Positions 1 to 8,618 of a DNA stretch of 64,000 nucleotides are shown here, one piece after another. Location of the stretch: contig NZ_CP060822.1 of NCBI RefSeq assembly GCF_014489415.1, positions 3,023,501 through 3,087,500 of the forward strand, written 5' to 3'. The position numbers and the translations under genes are program-made. The notes beneath the pieces are model-generated. The model saw only the letters and a list, made by a program, of their open reading frames with translations. It had not been told where the DNA came from and searched no databases. The number at the start of each line of letters is the position of its first letter. Position 1 is the stretch's first letter. The DNA comes from Cylindrospermopsis curvispora GIHE-G1 (GTDB taxonomy: Bacteria > Cyanobacteriota > Cyanobacteriia > Cyanobacteriales > Nostocaceae).

Positions 1-387
1 CTGGGTTTGGTAAGCAGCACCCAAATGATTGAGAACTTGAGCCAATTCTTTTTCCAGTCCCAGTTGGCGTTCTATGGCGGCGCAAAATTCGTATCCACAG
101 ATGGCTATAGCGAGGTTAATTAGCGGATCGCCTCCGGGAAAATGATAGAAAATCCGAGCCAGGAGGTATAGTGATGCTCCCAGTTGAGCGTTTTGCTCAG
201 GAGTTGCTTGTTTATTTACCTGATGACCGCCCCACGATTGTAGTTGGTCAATAAAGGTTGCATCTAAAAGATGGAGATTGTTTTCCAGCAGGGGGTAAAT
301 TACTTGGCTATCCCCCTTGCTCTCAAAAATGGTTCCTATCAGCAACTCAATTAAGTCAATATAATCGTAAGTGCGCCCTTGATTCAT
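1..387 (-). CDS. N-terminal part of CHAT/TPR-type hypothetical protein (runs off window)
   Basis: An open frame starts at the ATG at 387 on the minus strand (MNQGRTYDYIDLIELLIG) and stays open for 129 codons to the window edge, so the C-terminus is missing. The visible part is helical: a short N-terminal helix resembling the start of cyanobacterial CHAT/TPR proteins (a Y-x-x-L-I-x-x-L-L pattern), then a stretch ending in ELAQVLNHLGAAYQTQ that looks like the first TPR-like helix. In that family the N-terminal piece precedes TPR repeats and a CHAT peptidase domain, but neither can be seen here. Assignment is by resemblance only. Confidence 0.55.
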   Translation of the reverse strand, partial: MNQGRTYDYIDLIELLIGTIFESKGDSQVIYPLLENNLHLLDATFIDQLQSWGGHQVNKQATPEQNAQLGASLYLLARIFYHFPGGDPLINLAIAICGYEFCAAIERQLGLEKELAQVLNHLGAAYQTQ

Positions 388-781
388 AAAATTAACCCTA
401 CCCTACACCCTAGTTACTGAAGTTTAGACTAAAATGAGGAGCGATAGGTAAATAGTCAGTAAATGGAGAGATAGCAAAAAATCAAGAGATACCTGTCAGA
501 ACAAACACCCCCATAGCGGAAAATGAAAAAAGCACAACCGATTTTCATGTAACCGCTATGGATGTTTCTATACAGTTGTGCAATTTCGTTTGGGTAGTTC
601 TACCTTTGTTACTCGCATAGCTTCTCAAGTTTGCCGTCATAGAAGGTAATTTCCATTCATGTAACTATATTTTAGTTTACTATTTTGGTAAATATTTTGC
701 TACTAGTTTGACGCTCCCCTGTTATTCTCGTAAAAATACAATTAGGCTAATTCTGTTATAGTTATCATGTAGGAGGTAAAG
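388..781. other. intergenic region between divergent genes
   Basis: About 390 bases without a convincing gene. It must contain the promoters of the two divergent flanking genes, but I see no clear sigma-70 pair. The only marked structure is the inverted repeat at 511-561, listed separately. Confidence 0.5.
511..561. repeat. 51-bp inverted repeat (hairpin)
   Basis: CCATAGCGG at 511-519 is the exact reverse complement of CCGCTATGG at 553-561. Just inside them AAAATGAAAA opposes ATTTTCAT, giving a long imperfect stem. The inner TTTTCATGTAA resembles the terminal sequence of the IS630 copies in this window, so it may be a solo, degenerated element end rather than a terminator; there is no T-run. 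Confidence 0.5.
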
Positions 782-1867
782 TTGTTGGACTCCCTAACAG
801 TTAAAAACCCCTCGCCTACAAGCCAAAAGCAGTGCAGAAGGGTTATGGACTCCCCCAGTTTGTGGATATTAGCATTTTTGGGTTCTATTTCTCTACATAT
901 CTTAGTATTTTGGTGGTTAAGCTCTTCCAAACTATTCGGGTTTTGGATTCCTCTGTCCCAGTCTGGTCAAGACAATATGGTGGTGGAATTGGTGGATGTC
1001 CCTGCTGCGGTAGAACCACAAAAACAAGTTCCTAAGTCTGAACCCGCTCTAGCCAAACCAAATCCTTCTCCATCTACCCCAAAGCAAGCTAATTATAACA
1101 CTACTAAGAAAGTGGCTGAACAGGTTGTTGTTGCTAAACCTATTAACTCCAATTTAAATAGATCCCCAGTTACCCCCCCCAGGCAAAATCAGCCCAATAC
1201 TCCATTAATACCTAAACCTACACCTGGAAAATTTCTACTTCCACCTAAATCAAGTCCTCCACCAAATGATCTTCCTTGGAACTCTCCTCGAGAGGAAGTT
1301 AAAGTGGAATCGGAGAAATCAAAACCCTTACCGGAAATTGCACCCGATAAGTTGCCCAAACCCATCTCTTCCCCATCACTGAGTGAAAATCCTACCCCGG
1401 AAACCACTCCAGTGGGGGAAAATTCCCAACCTCAATTATTTCCTCAATTATTTACTCTCACTATTGAACCCCTCAACAGAGATGAGATACAGGAGCTAAG
1501 AAAACAAAATTTGATACCAGGGGATATTCCCCCCGATGTGTTACCCAAGTACCAAGGTAGTAGTACGAAGGAGCTAACAATTACTTTTTCTTCTGCTCAA
1601 ACACAACCATCAAAACGGATAACGATACTGGTTAGCCTAATAGTTAATCAGCACGGCAAGTTAGAACAAGTTTTTATTATTGACCCCAACATATCTGAAA
1701 AAGATAAAAGTGTTTATGAGCCACCACTCCGGGAGCTTTTTCAGCAGGAGAAATTTGTAGGTGGTTATGACAAGAATGGTTCCCAACCAGAAAAGAGTAA
1801 CTTATATCTGAGAGTAACCATCGTTCCCAGGGATTCTCCAACAAGTTCTCCAACAAATTCTCCCTAG
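782..1867 (+). CDS. TonB-like proline-rich membrane-anchored protein
   Basis: A protein of 361 residues with three parts: a single hydrophobic segment near the N-terminus (about residues 27-50, LWILAFLGSISLHILVFWWL), a long Pro/Ser/Lys-rich disordered linker (about 70-215), and a C-terminal mixed alpha/beta part (about 220-350) with ITILVSLIVNQHGKLEQVFI. This order of anchor, periplasm-spanning linker and small C-terminal domain is that of TonB-family energy transducers. No ExbB/ExbD gene is nearby, so a role in TonB-dependent uptake is inferred. AGGAGG at 771-776 favours a TTG start at 782 or 785; an ATG at 845 is also in frame. It is followed by tRNA-Gly on the same strand. Confidence 0.6.
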   Translation: MLDSLTVKNPSPTSQKQCRRVMDSPSLWILAFLGSISLHILVFWWLSSSKLFGFWIPLSQSGQDNMVVELVDVPAAVEPQKQVPKSEPALAKPNPSPSTPKQANYNTTKKVAEQVVVAKPINSNLNRSPVTPPRQNQPNTPLIPKPTPGKFLLPPKSSPPPNDLPWNSPREEVKVESEKSKPLPEIAPDKLPKPISSPSLSENPTPETTPVGENSQPQLFPQLFTLTIEPLNRDEIQELRKQNLIPGDIPPDVLPKYQGSSTKELTITFSSAQTQPSKRITILVSLIVNQHGKLEQVFIIDPNISEKDKSVYEPPLRELFQQEKFVGGYDKNGSQPEKSNLYLRVTIVPRDSPTSSPTNSP

Positions 1868-1936
1868 GGACTTGCAATTTCCCACAGACTCTGTTATTAT
1901 TATCAAAGTTGGAAAAAACAAGCCACAAAAAAACCT

Positions 1937-2007
1937 GCGGGCGTAGTTTAGTGGTAAAACTATAGCCTTCCAAGCTATTAATGCGGGTTCGATTCCCGCC
2001 GCCCGCT
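1937..2007 (+). tRNA. tRNA-Gly (TCC anticodon)
   Basis: A complete cloverleaf: acceptor GCGGGCG (1937-1943) pairs with CGCCCGC (2000-2006), the D-arm contains AGTGGTA, and the anticodon stem ATAGC/GCTAT encloses CTTCCAA, giving anticodon TCC. The T-loop is TTCGATTC and the discriminator is T. No CCA is encoded. The 3' half lies on the opposite strand to the end of the ftsI reading frame. Confidence 0.96.
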
Positions 2008-3873
2008 TTCTCCACCGTCTGCTGGCGGTATTTTCTCTATTGGTATAAGTACATCCAAGACAGACTTGACGATAGGAGCAGCAACAGTGCCACCATAGGC
2101 ATTACCCCCCTTTGGTTCATCAACAACGGCCAAGATGACATAACGGGGAGCCTCAACAGGGAAAATACTCACAAAGCTGGTAATTCGGGCGCCGGGAATA
2201 TATCCACCATTGGGACTAGCTTTTTGGGCTGTACCAGTTTTACCAGCTACAGCATACCCTTGAATGCGTGACGCCTTTCCACTACCCTCAGTAACTACGG
2301 TTTCCATCATATTTACAACTGTTTGGGCAGTACTAGGGGAAAAAATCTGTCGAGGGACTGGTATTTCGGGAGAAAAATGTACTTTTCCCTGACTATCTAT
2401 TAATCCCTGAACCACATGGGGTGTGACCAATTTACCACCATTAGCTAAAGCACCGTGCATCTGTACTAATTGTAATGGTGTGAGGGAGAAACCCTGTCCA
2501 AAAGAAGCGGTTGCCATTTCCAGGGGAGATGACAAGAATTGATCTTGATTTTTCAGACTACCACGGGTGCTAAATGGTAAATCTGTATCCATTTTTTGAC
2601 CAATGCCCAGTTTTTGTAACCAATTGTAGTAGATTTTTGGTTCGAGACGTTGGACAATTTGCACCATACCCACATTGCTGGATGTCTGTAGAATTTCGGC
2701 AATGTTAATTTGTCTAAAACTATTGATAACTGCATTTTTGATGACATGGTCGCTAACCTTGATAGTACCTGGATCATTAAATCTATCATCGGGACTGATC
2801 ACACCACTTTCTAAAGCAGCGGCTACAATTAAGGGTTTAAAAGTAGATCCGGGCTCGTAAAGATCAGTCACGGTCCAATTTTTAAAAGATGCAATATTAG
2901 CTTTAAAATATTCATTGGGATTATAACTGGGTTGGGACACTAAAGACAATAGGGAACCGTCTTTAGCATCCATAACAATCACAGCACCGCGTTTAGCCTG
3001 AAACTTTTCCACCTGTTGTTTCAGGGCGCTACGAACAGCTCTTTGCAAGCGACTATCTATGGTTAACTGCAATTTAAAATCATCGGAATATAAAAACTCA
3101 TCTGGTGCATAATCTGGCATAATGTCCCCTGCACCAGTTCGCGTTAGACGCACGGTTTCTCTGGAACGCTCCAACAGTTTGTCCTGACTATATTCTACCC
3201 CAGCTTGACCATGTCTTTCTAGATTTACATAACCTACCACATCTGCTACTAAATCTTCTTGAGGGTAGAAACGAGAGTATTTTTCAATAAATTCTAAACC
3301 ATCTAGTCTAAATGATATCAAGCGGTCAGCAATATTTTCAGATACCTTATCAGCTAAAAGAATACCACTTTTCCTGGTTTTAAATAGCTTCACTAGGTTG
3401 GTAACATCTTTGTTTAGAATGGGTGCTATTTTTTCCGCTATTTGCTGACTAGATTTATTGAATAATTTAGGGTGAACATATAGTGTATAAACAGGACGGT
3501 CAATAGCCAATAAAGTTTTATTGCGATCTACTAATGGACGACGGGGCATAAAAGGACGTAAGACTGTTGTTTGTTGGTTTCTAGCCCTTTGGGTGAGTTT
3601 TGGTCCATCCACAACTTGTAGACGATACAAATTCACAACTAGACCCATGCCAGATAGAAATAGAACCCCCCAAACCACCAGGAGTCGGGAGTGAAAATTG
3701 GCCAGTCGAGTTGGAGTACCAGGGAAATTTTTATCCGGGAATGATGGAGCAAATCTGTTTCTACCTGTTAATTCTAAATACCGGCGGAGATTTTCTCGTA
3801 GGTTGGGTAAGTTTCTGAATCTGCTCCTAGTGGGTTTGCTTTTGCTGGGTAACTTCTGCATGGCAATGGTCAA
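1978..3873 (-). CDS. ftsI: peptidoglycan D,D-transpeptidase FtsI / PBP class B
   Basis: A 631-residue class B penicillin-binding protein that cross-links septal peptidoglycan. One membrane anchor lies at about residues 63-85. The dimerisation/pedestal region runs from about 100 to 260 and the transpeptidase domain follows. All three active-site motifs are present: STFK at 343-346 (nucleophile Ser343), SSN at 398-400 and KTG at 545-547. The start is 5 bp after the ftsL-like gene, so the two probably form a division operon. The last residues (GRRESNPH) are read from the antisense strand of tRNA-Gly, so the gene overlaps that tRNA tail to tail by 30 bp. An ATG four codons downstream (3861) is an alternative start. 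Confidence 0.92.
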   Translation of the reverse strand: MTIAMQKLPSKSKPTRSRFRNLPNLRENLRRYLELTGRNRFAPSFPDKNFPGTPTRLANFHSRLLVVWGVLFLSGMGLVVNLYRLQVVDGPKLTQRARNQQTTVLRPFMPRRPLVDRNKTLLAIDRPVYTLYVHPKLFNKSSQQIAEKIAPILNKDVTNLVKLFKTRKSGILLADKVSENIADRLISFRLDGLEFIEKYSRFYPQEDLVADVVGYVNLERHGQAGVEYSQDKLLERSRETVRLTRTGAGDIMPDYAPDEFLYSDDFKLQLTIDSRLQRAVRSALKQQVEKFQAKRGAVIVMDAKDGSLLSLVSQPSYNPNEYFKANIASFKNWTVTDLYEPGSTFKPLIVAAALESGVISPDDRFNDPGTIKVSDHVIKNAVINSFRQINIAEILQTSSNVGMVQIVQRLEPKIYYNWLQKLGIGQKMDTDLPFSTRGSLKNQDQFLSSPLEMATASFGQGFSLTPLQLVQMHGALANGGKLVTPHVVQGLIDSQGKVHFSPEIPVPRQIFSPSTAQTVVNMMETVVTEGSGKASRIQGYAVAGKTGTAQKASPNGGYIPGARITSFVSIFPVEAPRYVILAVVDEPKGGNAYGGTVAAPIVKSVLDVLIPIEKIPPADGGESGRRESNPH

Positions 3874-3878
3874 TAAGC

Positions 3879-4442
3879 TTAATATCCTAATGGTGGAATT
3901 GAGGTACGTTTACCCGGAGATGGGGGGATTTTAGCTCTCAATGGTGGTTGAGAATTATTTAATACTGCGGGCAGAAAGACCATCTTACCCGGAGCAGATA
4001 GTCCCAGTCCCATTGCTTCTGCTTCCCGAGCCATTTTACTAACCATAGTAGCATTAGCTGCAGTTAGCTGTCGTTCCTCGCGTTGTAAACTTTCCAGTTT
4101 GCGATAGGAATTACTCCAAATCTGTTGACAATAGACCGTTCCACCATACATTGCCAACATCACCACCACAAACAAAAATGCCGTCATGGAGGAATAGTGG
4201 TGAATGTTGTTAAGGCGGATAATCCACGAGTTTTCACTATTAGAAGAGATTGGTAACTGTTTACTAGTTTGACCAGTCGGTATGGCTTTTTGCACTGGAG
4301 CATTAGAAAACATAGCCTTGGAGTTATGTTCCTCTCTCGTGGGTGCTGGTTTGGTGGAGGACACAGGAGAGGTTACTGGGGTAGGAACCATAGTTTTCCA
4401 GGAGCTTTTCGTGGAAACAGCTGATTTGGGTAATGCTGACAT
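3879..4442 (-). CDS. FtsL-like bitopic cell-division protein
   Basis: A protein of 187 residues: a Ser/Thr/Pro-rich cytoplasmic N-terminus (1-80), one membrane helix (about 85-105, MTAFLFVVVMLAMYGGTVY), a short coiled-coil-prone stretch (QIWSNSYRKLESLQREERQL, about 106-125) and a Pro-rich tail. This topology, together with its place directly upstream of ftsI with a 5-bp gap, is what is expected of FtsL, which recruits and activates FtsI at the septum. FtsL is poorly conserved in sequence, so the call rests on topology and context. Confidence 0.6.
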   Translation of the reverse strand: MSALPKSAVSTKSSWKTMVPTPVTSPVSSTKPAPTREEHNSKAMFSNAPVQKAIPTGQTSKQLPISSNSENSWIIRLNNIHHYSSMTAFLFVVVMLAMYGGTVYCQQIWSNSYRKLESLQREERQLTAANATMVSKMAREAEAMGLGLSAPGKMVFLPAVLNNSQPPLRAKIPPSPGKRTSIPPLGY

Positions 4443-4676
4443 AAATAGTGATGAATACTAAATTTGGTCCTGAACAGGTAGCATGCTAAATTATGGTTCA
4501 ATTATGCTTGCTGGATTACCTATTGGCAATGTCCTATCTCCCTTGAGCTACCACCATAACAAAAAAACCGGGAAGAAATTTATTCTGTACAAATTGTTTC
4601 ACAAAAAGGAACAAATGAGATATCTTATTCAACAGGAGCAATCCCTTGTATTGCACTTATTGGTGAAAGAGGAGTT

Positions 4677-4880
4677 ATGAAAACAAAAATCTTTGGTTTG
4701 GCTATCGTTTTAAGTCTGGCTACCATGCTGGGCGCTTGTGAAGGTGGTACTGAACCCTCTGGTGATGCTACAACCACACCTGCTACTACTACTACACCTG
4801 CTGCTGAGCCCACTGATAGTGGTACTGCTACCCCTGCTGCTACTACAGAACCCACAGCAACCCCAACTACTACTCCCTAG
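4677..4880 (+). CDS. small Thr/Pro-rich lipoprotein
   Basis: A 67-residue protein. A signal sequence ends in the lipobox LGAC (Cys21), so the mature part is lipidated and only about 47 residues long. It is made almost entirely of Thr, Pro, Ala and Glu (TTTPATTTTPAAEP) and is expected to be disordered. A GAGGAG ribosome binding site sits just before the ATG. No catalytic domain is visible; it may be a surface tether or spacer. The overlapping 65-codon frame that ends at this start (4483-4680) is not credible as a gene. Confidence 0.7.
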   Translation: MKTKIFGLAIVLSLATMLGACEGGTEPSGDATTTPATTTTPAAEPTDSGTATPAATTEPTATPTTTP

Positions 4881-5022
4881 GACTTTTTAGGAACGCCTAA
4901 TTTTGTTCAATAAAGCTGTGACTACCCCATAGCTATCCTGCGGTAGCTAGTCCGATAAACAAACCCACGCTCTACCCCTTTGGGTGGGCGCTGGGGCTTT
5001 ATACAAACCAACAAGACGGGAA

Positions 5023-5346
5023 ATGAAAGGTCTACCTGTAAAATTCCAGTTTGTAGTTTTAGGAGTGATTATAGCTCTAATAGTGGGAATGATTAACCAT
5101 GGAGTAACCATAGCAGTCCCACCACTAACAGAAGATATTCCGGAAGAAATACTACGCACAGAAATTATCACCATCGGGCGATCGCCCATTGATGGTAGGG
5201 TACTAACCGCATCGGAATATGCTGAACTAGAGGAGCAGCTGAGAACAATTCCCCCCAGAAAGCTAAGTCCCAGGGTGAGACACACGGTATTTTTGCTCAG
5301 GATGCGCAGGATTTTACTGCAAATTTTCCCGTTTTTAGATATTTAA
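5023..5346 (+). CDS. conserved cyanobacterial membrane-anchored hypothetical protein
   Basis: I chose the ATG at 5023, giving 107 residues; the frame extends to a GTG at 4984 but a start right before the hydrophobic segment fits better. One N-terminal membrane helix (VLGVIIALIVGMI) is followed by IPEEILRTEIITIGRSPIDG, a sequence pattern I recall from a family found throughout cyanobacteria as a thylakoid- or membrane-exposed protein of unknown role. A HIP1 site lies in the gene. Function is unknown. Confidence 0.65.
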   Translation: MKGLPVKFQFVVLGVIIALIVGMINHGVTIAVPPLTEDIPEEILRTEIITIGRSPIDGRVLTASEYAELEEQLRTIPPRKLSPRVRHTVFLLRMRRILLQIFPFLDI

Positions 5347-5510
5347 TTTCCTCTTTGGTACCAGAATTCATGTTTATTTCATACTTATAATGTAAAATAC
5401 ATCCTGATCTACGGGAACCATGAGGACAAAAATGCAAATAAATGTAAAGAATATATATAGTTATAAAAAACTGAATTTAGTTAGTCACCTTATTGAATGT
5501 AGGTAGCTCC

Positions 5511-7802
5511 ATGACCACCAGCACCATTGCTCCTGAGCAGGTTAACCGCATAGTTTCCAATCAACACCATGATCCGTTTGAGGTACTAGGATCACATCTT
5601 GTAGAACAAGAGGGTAAAAACATTTGGGCTGTACGTGCTTACCTACCCAACGCCAGCGCAGTTTATGTAGTAGTTCCCCAAGAGCGTAAAGAATACGCCA
5701 TGGAAAGGGTACATCATCCCCATTTTTTTGAATGCACCATTGAGGTCGAAGAACTTAATAACTACCAGTTAAGAATTCAAGAAGGGGAACACGAGCGGGT
5801 AATTTATGATCCCTATGCTTTTCGTTCTCCCCGACTAACAAATTTTGATTTACATTTGTTTGGTGAGGGTAACCACCATCGCATTTATGAGAAATTGGGA
5901 GCGCACTTAACCGAAATAGATGGTATTAAGGGAGTCTATTTTGCCGTGTGGGCACCCAGTGCTCGCAATGTTTCTCTACTGGGGGATTTTAACCACTGGG
6001 ATGGACGTAAACACCAAATGCGCAAGGGGCACACGGGAGTATGGGAATTGTTTATTCCTGAATTGGGTCCTGGGGAAAATTATAAATATGAAATTAAGAA
6101 TTTTGACGGTCATATTTACGAAAAATCTGACCCCTACGGTTTTCAACAGGAACCACGGCCTAAAACTGCATCTATTGTCACCGATTTGAATGCTTACCCC
6201 TGGGGTGATGAACAATGGATGGAGACAAGAAGAAACAGGGACCCCCTTGGGCAACCCATTTCCGTTTACGAAGTGCATTTAGGTTCTTGGTTACATGGTA
6301 ACAGTGCCAAACCAGCTAAGTTACCAGATGGAACAGAGGAACCAGTAGTTATTGCTTCCGAACTGAATCCAGGAGCGCGATTCCTTACCTACCGGGAGTT
6401 AGCAGCTAAACTGATTCCCTATGTGAAGGACATGGGTTACACCCACATAGAGTTATTACCTATTGCTGAACATCCATTTGATGGTTCCTGGGGTTATCAG
6501 GTTACTGGTTACTATGCGCCCACGTCTCGCTTTGGCACTCCCGGGGATTTTATGTATTTTGTTGACCAATGTCACTTAAATGGCATTGGTGTGCTTGTGG
6601 ACTGGGTACCAGGTCATTTCCCCAAGGATGGTCATGGTTTAGCCTTCTTTGATGGTACTCATCTTTATGAACATGCTGATCCCCGTAAAGGTGAACATAA
6701 GGAATGGGGAACCTTAGTATTTAATTATTCCCGCAACGAGGTGAGAAATTTCCTGGTTGCTAATGCCTTGTTTTGGTTTGATAAGTACCACATTGATGGT
6801 ATTAGGGTAGATGCTGTTGCTTCCATGCTTTATCTTGACTACTGTCGTAAAGATGGAGAATGGGTAGCTAACGAATATGGCGGTCGAGAGAACTTGGAAG
6901 CTGCTGATTTTCTGCGCCAAGTAAATCATAACATCTTTAGTTACTTCCCGGGAGTCCTATCCATTGCGGAGGAATCCACCTCTTGGCCCATGGTATCTTG
7001 GCCCACATATACTGGAGGGTTAGGTTTTAACCTCAAGTGGAACATGGGTTGGATGCATGACATGCTGGACTACTTTAGCATGGATCCCTGGTTCCGTCAA
7101 TTCCACCAAAACAATGTCACTTTTAGCATGTGGTACAACCACAGTGAAAACTTCATGTTAGCACTGTCCCATGATGAAGTTGTCCATGGTAAGAGCAATA
7201 TTATCGGTAAAATGCCTGGTGATAGATGGCAAAAGCTGGCCAATGTGCGGGCTTTATTTACTTATATGTTTGCCCACCCTGGTAAGAAAACCATGTTTAT
7301 GAGCATGGAGTTTGGTCAATGGAGTGAGTGGAATGTGTGGGCCGATTTGGAGTGGGGTTTATTACAGCATGAACCCCATGAGCAGTTAAGAGTGTTCTTT
7401 AGGGAAATTAACAGTGTTTACCGTTCTGAACCTGCTTTATATAGTCAGGACTTTGCACGAGAGGGCTTTGAGTGGATTGACTGTAGTGATAATCGCCACA
7501 GTGTGGTTTCTTTTGTCCGTCGAGCTAAGGACTCCGATGAATTTGTAGTAGTGGTTTGCAACTTTACCCCCCAACCCCATTCCCACTATCGTATTGGTGT
7601 GCCAGAGAAGGGATTCTATACGGAGTTATTTAATAGTGACGCACGTGAGTATGGTGGTAGCAATATGGGCAATTTAGGGGGTAAATGGACTGATGACTGG
7701 TCTTTACATAATCGTCCTTATTCTTTGGATTTGTGTTTACCACCTTTAGGGGTTTTAATTCTCAAGTTAGATAGGATCAAGACTGCTCAGTCCCTGGGTT
7801 AG
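5511..7802 (+). CDS. glgB: 1,4-alpha-glucan branching enzyme
   Basis: Glycogen branching enzyme of 763 residues from the ATG at 5511 (a TTG at 5493 is in frame but unlikely). It transfers alpha-1,4 glucan chains to alpha-1,6 positions. It has an N-terminal GlgB domain, a CBM48 glucan-binding domain ([18 protein letters not shown]) and a GH13 barrel. The catalytic residues are Asp434 ([11 protein letters not shown]), Glu487 (IAEEST) and Asp555 (LSHDEVVHG). Their spacing of 53 and 68 residues matches the E. coli triad (405/458/526). No other glycogen genes are adjacent, which is usual in cyanobacteria. Confidence 0.97.
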   Translation: MTTSTIAPEQVNRIVSNQHHDPFEVLGSHLVEQEGKNIWAVRAYLPNASAVYVVVPQERKEYAMERVHHPHFFECTIEVEELNNYQLRIQEGEHERVIYDPYAFRSPRLTNFDLHLFGEGNHHRIYEKLGAHLTEIDGIKGVYFAVWAPSARNVSLLGDFNHWDGRKHQMRKGHTGVWELFIPELGPGENYKYEIKNFDGHIYEKSDPYGFQQEPRPKTASIVTDLNAYPWGDEQWMETRRNRDPLGQPISVYEVHLGSWLHGNSAKPAKLPDGTEEPVVIASELNPGARFLTYRELAAKLIPYVKDMGYTHIELLPIAEHPFDGSWGYQVTGYYAPTSRFGTPGDFMYFVDQCHLNGIGVLVDWVPGHFPKDGHGLAFFDGTHLYEHADPRKGEHKEWGTLVFNYSRNEVRNFLVANALFWFDKYHIDGIRVDAVASMLYLDYCRKDGEWVANEYGGRENLEAADFLRQVNHNIFSYFPGVLSIAEESTSWPMVSWPTYTGGLGFNLKWNMGWMHDMLDYFSMDPWFRQFHQNNVTFSMWYNHSENFMLALSHDEVVHGKSNIIGKMPGDRWQKLANVRALFTYMFAHPGKKTMFMSMEFGQWSEWNVWADLEWGLLQHEPHEQLRVFFREINSVYRSEPALYSQDFAREGFEWIDCSDNRHSVVSFVRRAKDSDEFVVVVCNFTPQPHSHYRIGVPEKGFYTELFNSDAREYGGSNMGNLGGKWTDDWSLHNRPYSLDLCLPPLGVLILKLDRIKTAQSLG

Positions 7803-7818
7803 AAGCGGTGGATGCTAT

Positions 7819-7835
7819 GGGGGAACCTTTCCCCC
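7819..7835. terminator. GC-rich hairpin between convergent glgB and sfsA
   Basis: GGGGGAA (7819-7825) pairs with TTCCCCC (7829-7835) across a tiny loop, placed between convergent genes. There is no clean T-run, so it is a weak, possibly bidirectional, terminator candidate. Confidence 0.35.
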
Positions 7836-7850
7836 ACTTCCATTCAATAA

Positions 7851-8579
7851 TCAAATTTTTAATTCAGCTAAACCCAAATAATTAACTCCTTGAGGAGAAA
7901 CATCAAATCTACACGGCAAAACTTCTAAGCCTACTTTTATTGCTTGTCTTAGTAACTGACCATAGACTGGATCCGCACTATCTCCAGGAGCAAATTCCAC
8001 ACAGTCCCCTCGATTGATAAAGTATAACATCACCGCACGATTTTTGGGTAAAACTTCCATTAATTCTCTTAGATGCTTTTGTCCTCTGGTGGTTTCTGTG
8101 TCAGGAAATAATGCTAAACTACCCTGACTCCAAGTAGTGTTTTTTATTTCTAAGTAAATTGGCATCTCATTTCCTGTCAGGTAAAAGTCCACTCGGCTTC
8201 TTTTCTCTTTTCCATAAACTACCTCCCCTTTAATTTGCTTGTACTCTCCTAATTGGGGAAAAAGATGTTTTTCTAAAGCTAGTTTAATTATGTTATTGGG
8301 TAAGTTGGTGTTTACACCAACCCATGTTGGCCCTGAATTATCCATATTATCCACTTGAATCAATTCCAAGGTATAGGCTAATTTGCGCTGGGGATTATCA
8401 GTTTTGGACAACTGCACAGCACTGCCAATTTGAGAAACCCCAGTCATGGGTCCGGTATTGGCACAGTGCGCTGTGACCATTTCTCCAGATTCTAGTTCCA
8501 CATCAACAAGAAATCGCTTGTACCTTTTTAGTAATTTTCCAGAATATAATTGGTTGTATTGATAAAGATAATTGTTCAT
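7851..8579 (-). CDS. sfsA: SfsA family DNA-binding/nuclease-like protein
   Basis: 242 residues, the usual SfsA length. The N-terminal half has KRYKRFLVDVEL and VTAHCANTGPMTG, the hallmark of the family. The C-terminal half carries an endonuclease-like core with D-x-n-E-x-K features (RVDFYLTG ... YLEIKNTTW ... FPDTETTRGQKHLREL). SfsA was named for stimulation of sugar fermentation in E. coli, but its molecular role is unsettled. It converges on glgB. Confidence 0.9.
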   Translation of the reverse strand: MNNYLYQYNQLYSGKLLKRYKRFLVDVELESGEMVTAHCANTGPMTGVSQIGSAVQLSKTDNPQRKLAYTLELIQVDNMDNSGPTWVGVNTNLPNNIIKLALEKHLFPQLGEYKQIKGEVVYGKEKRSRVDFYLTGNEMPIYLEIKNTTWSQGSLALFPDTETTRGQKHLRELMEVLPKNRAVMLYFINRGDCVEFAPGDSADPVYGQLLRQAIKVGLEVLPCRFDVSPQGVNYLGLAELKI

Positions 8580-8618
8580 TGCAATATGTAGTTTATGATT
8601 TGTGAGGTTTTTGCCATA

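Noticed and set aside
4483-4680. 65-aa ORF ahead of the lipoprotein gene
   Set aside because: No homology sensed, no ribosome binding site, low-complexity leader sequence, and it ends at the lipoprotein start.
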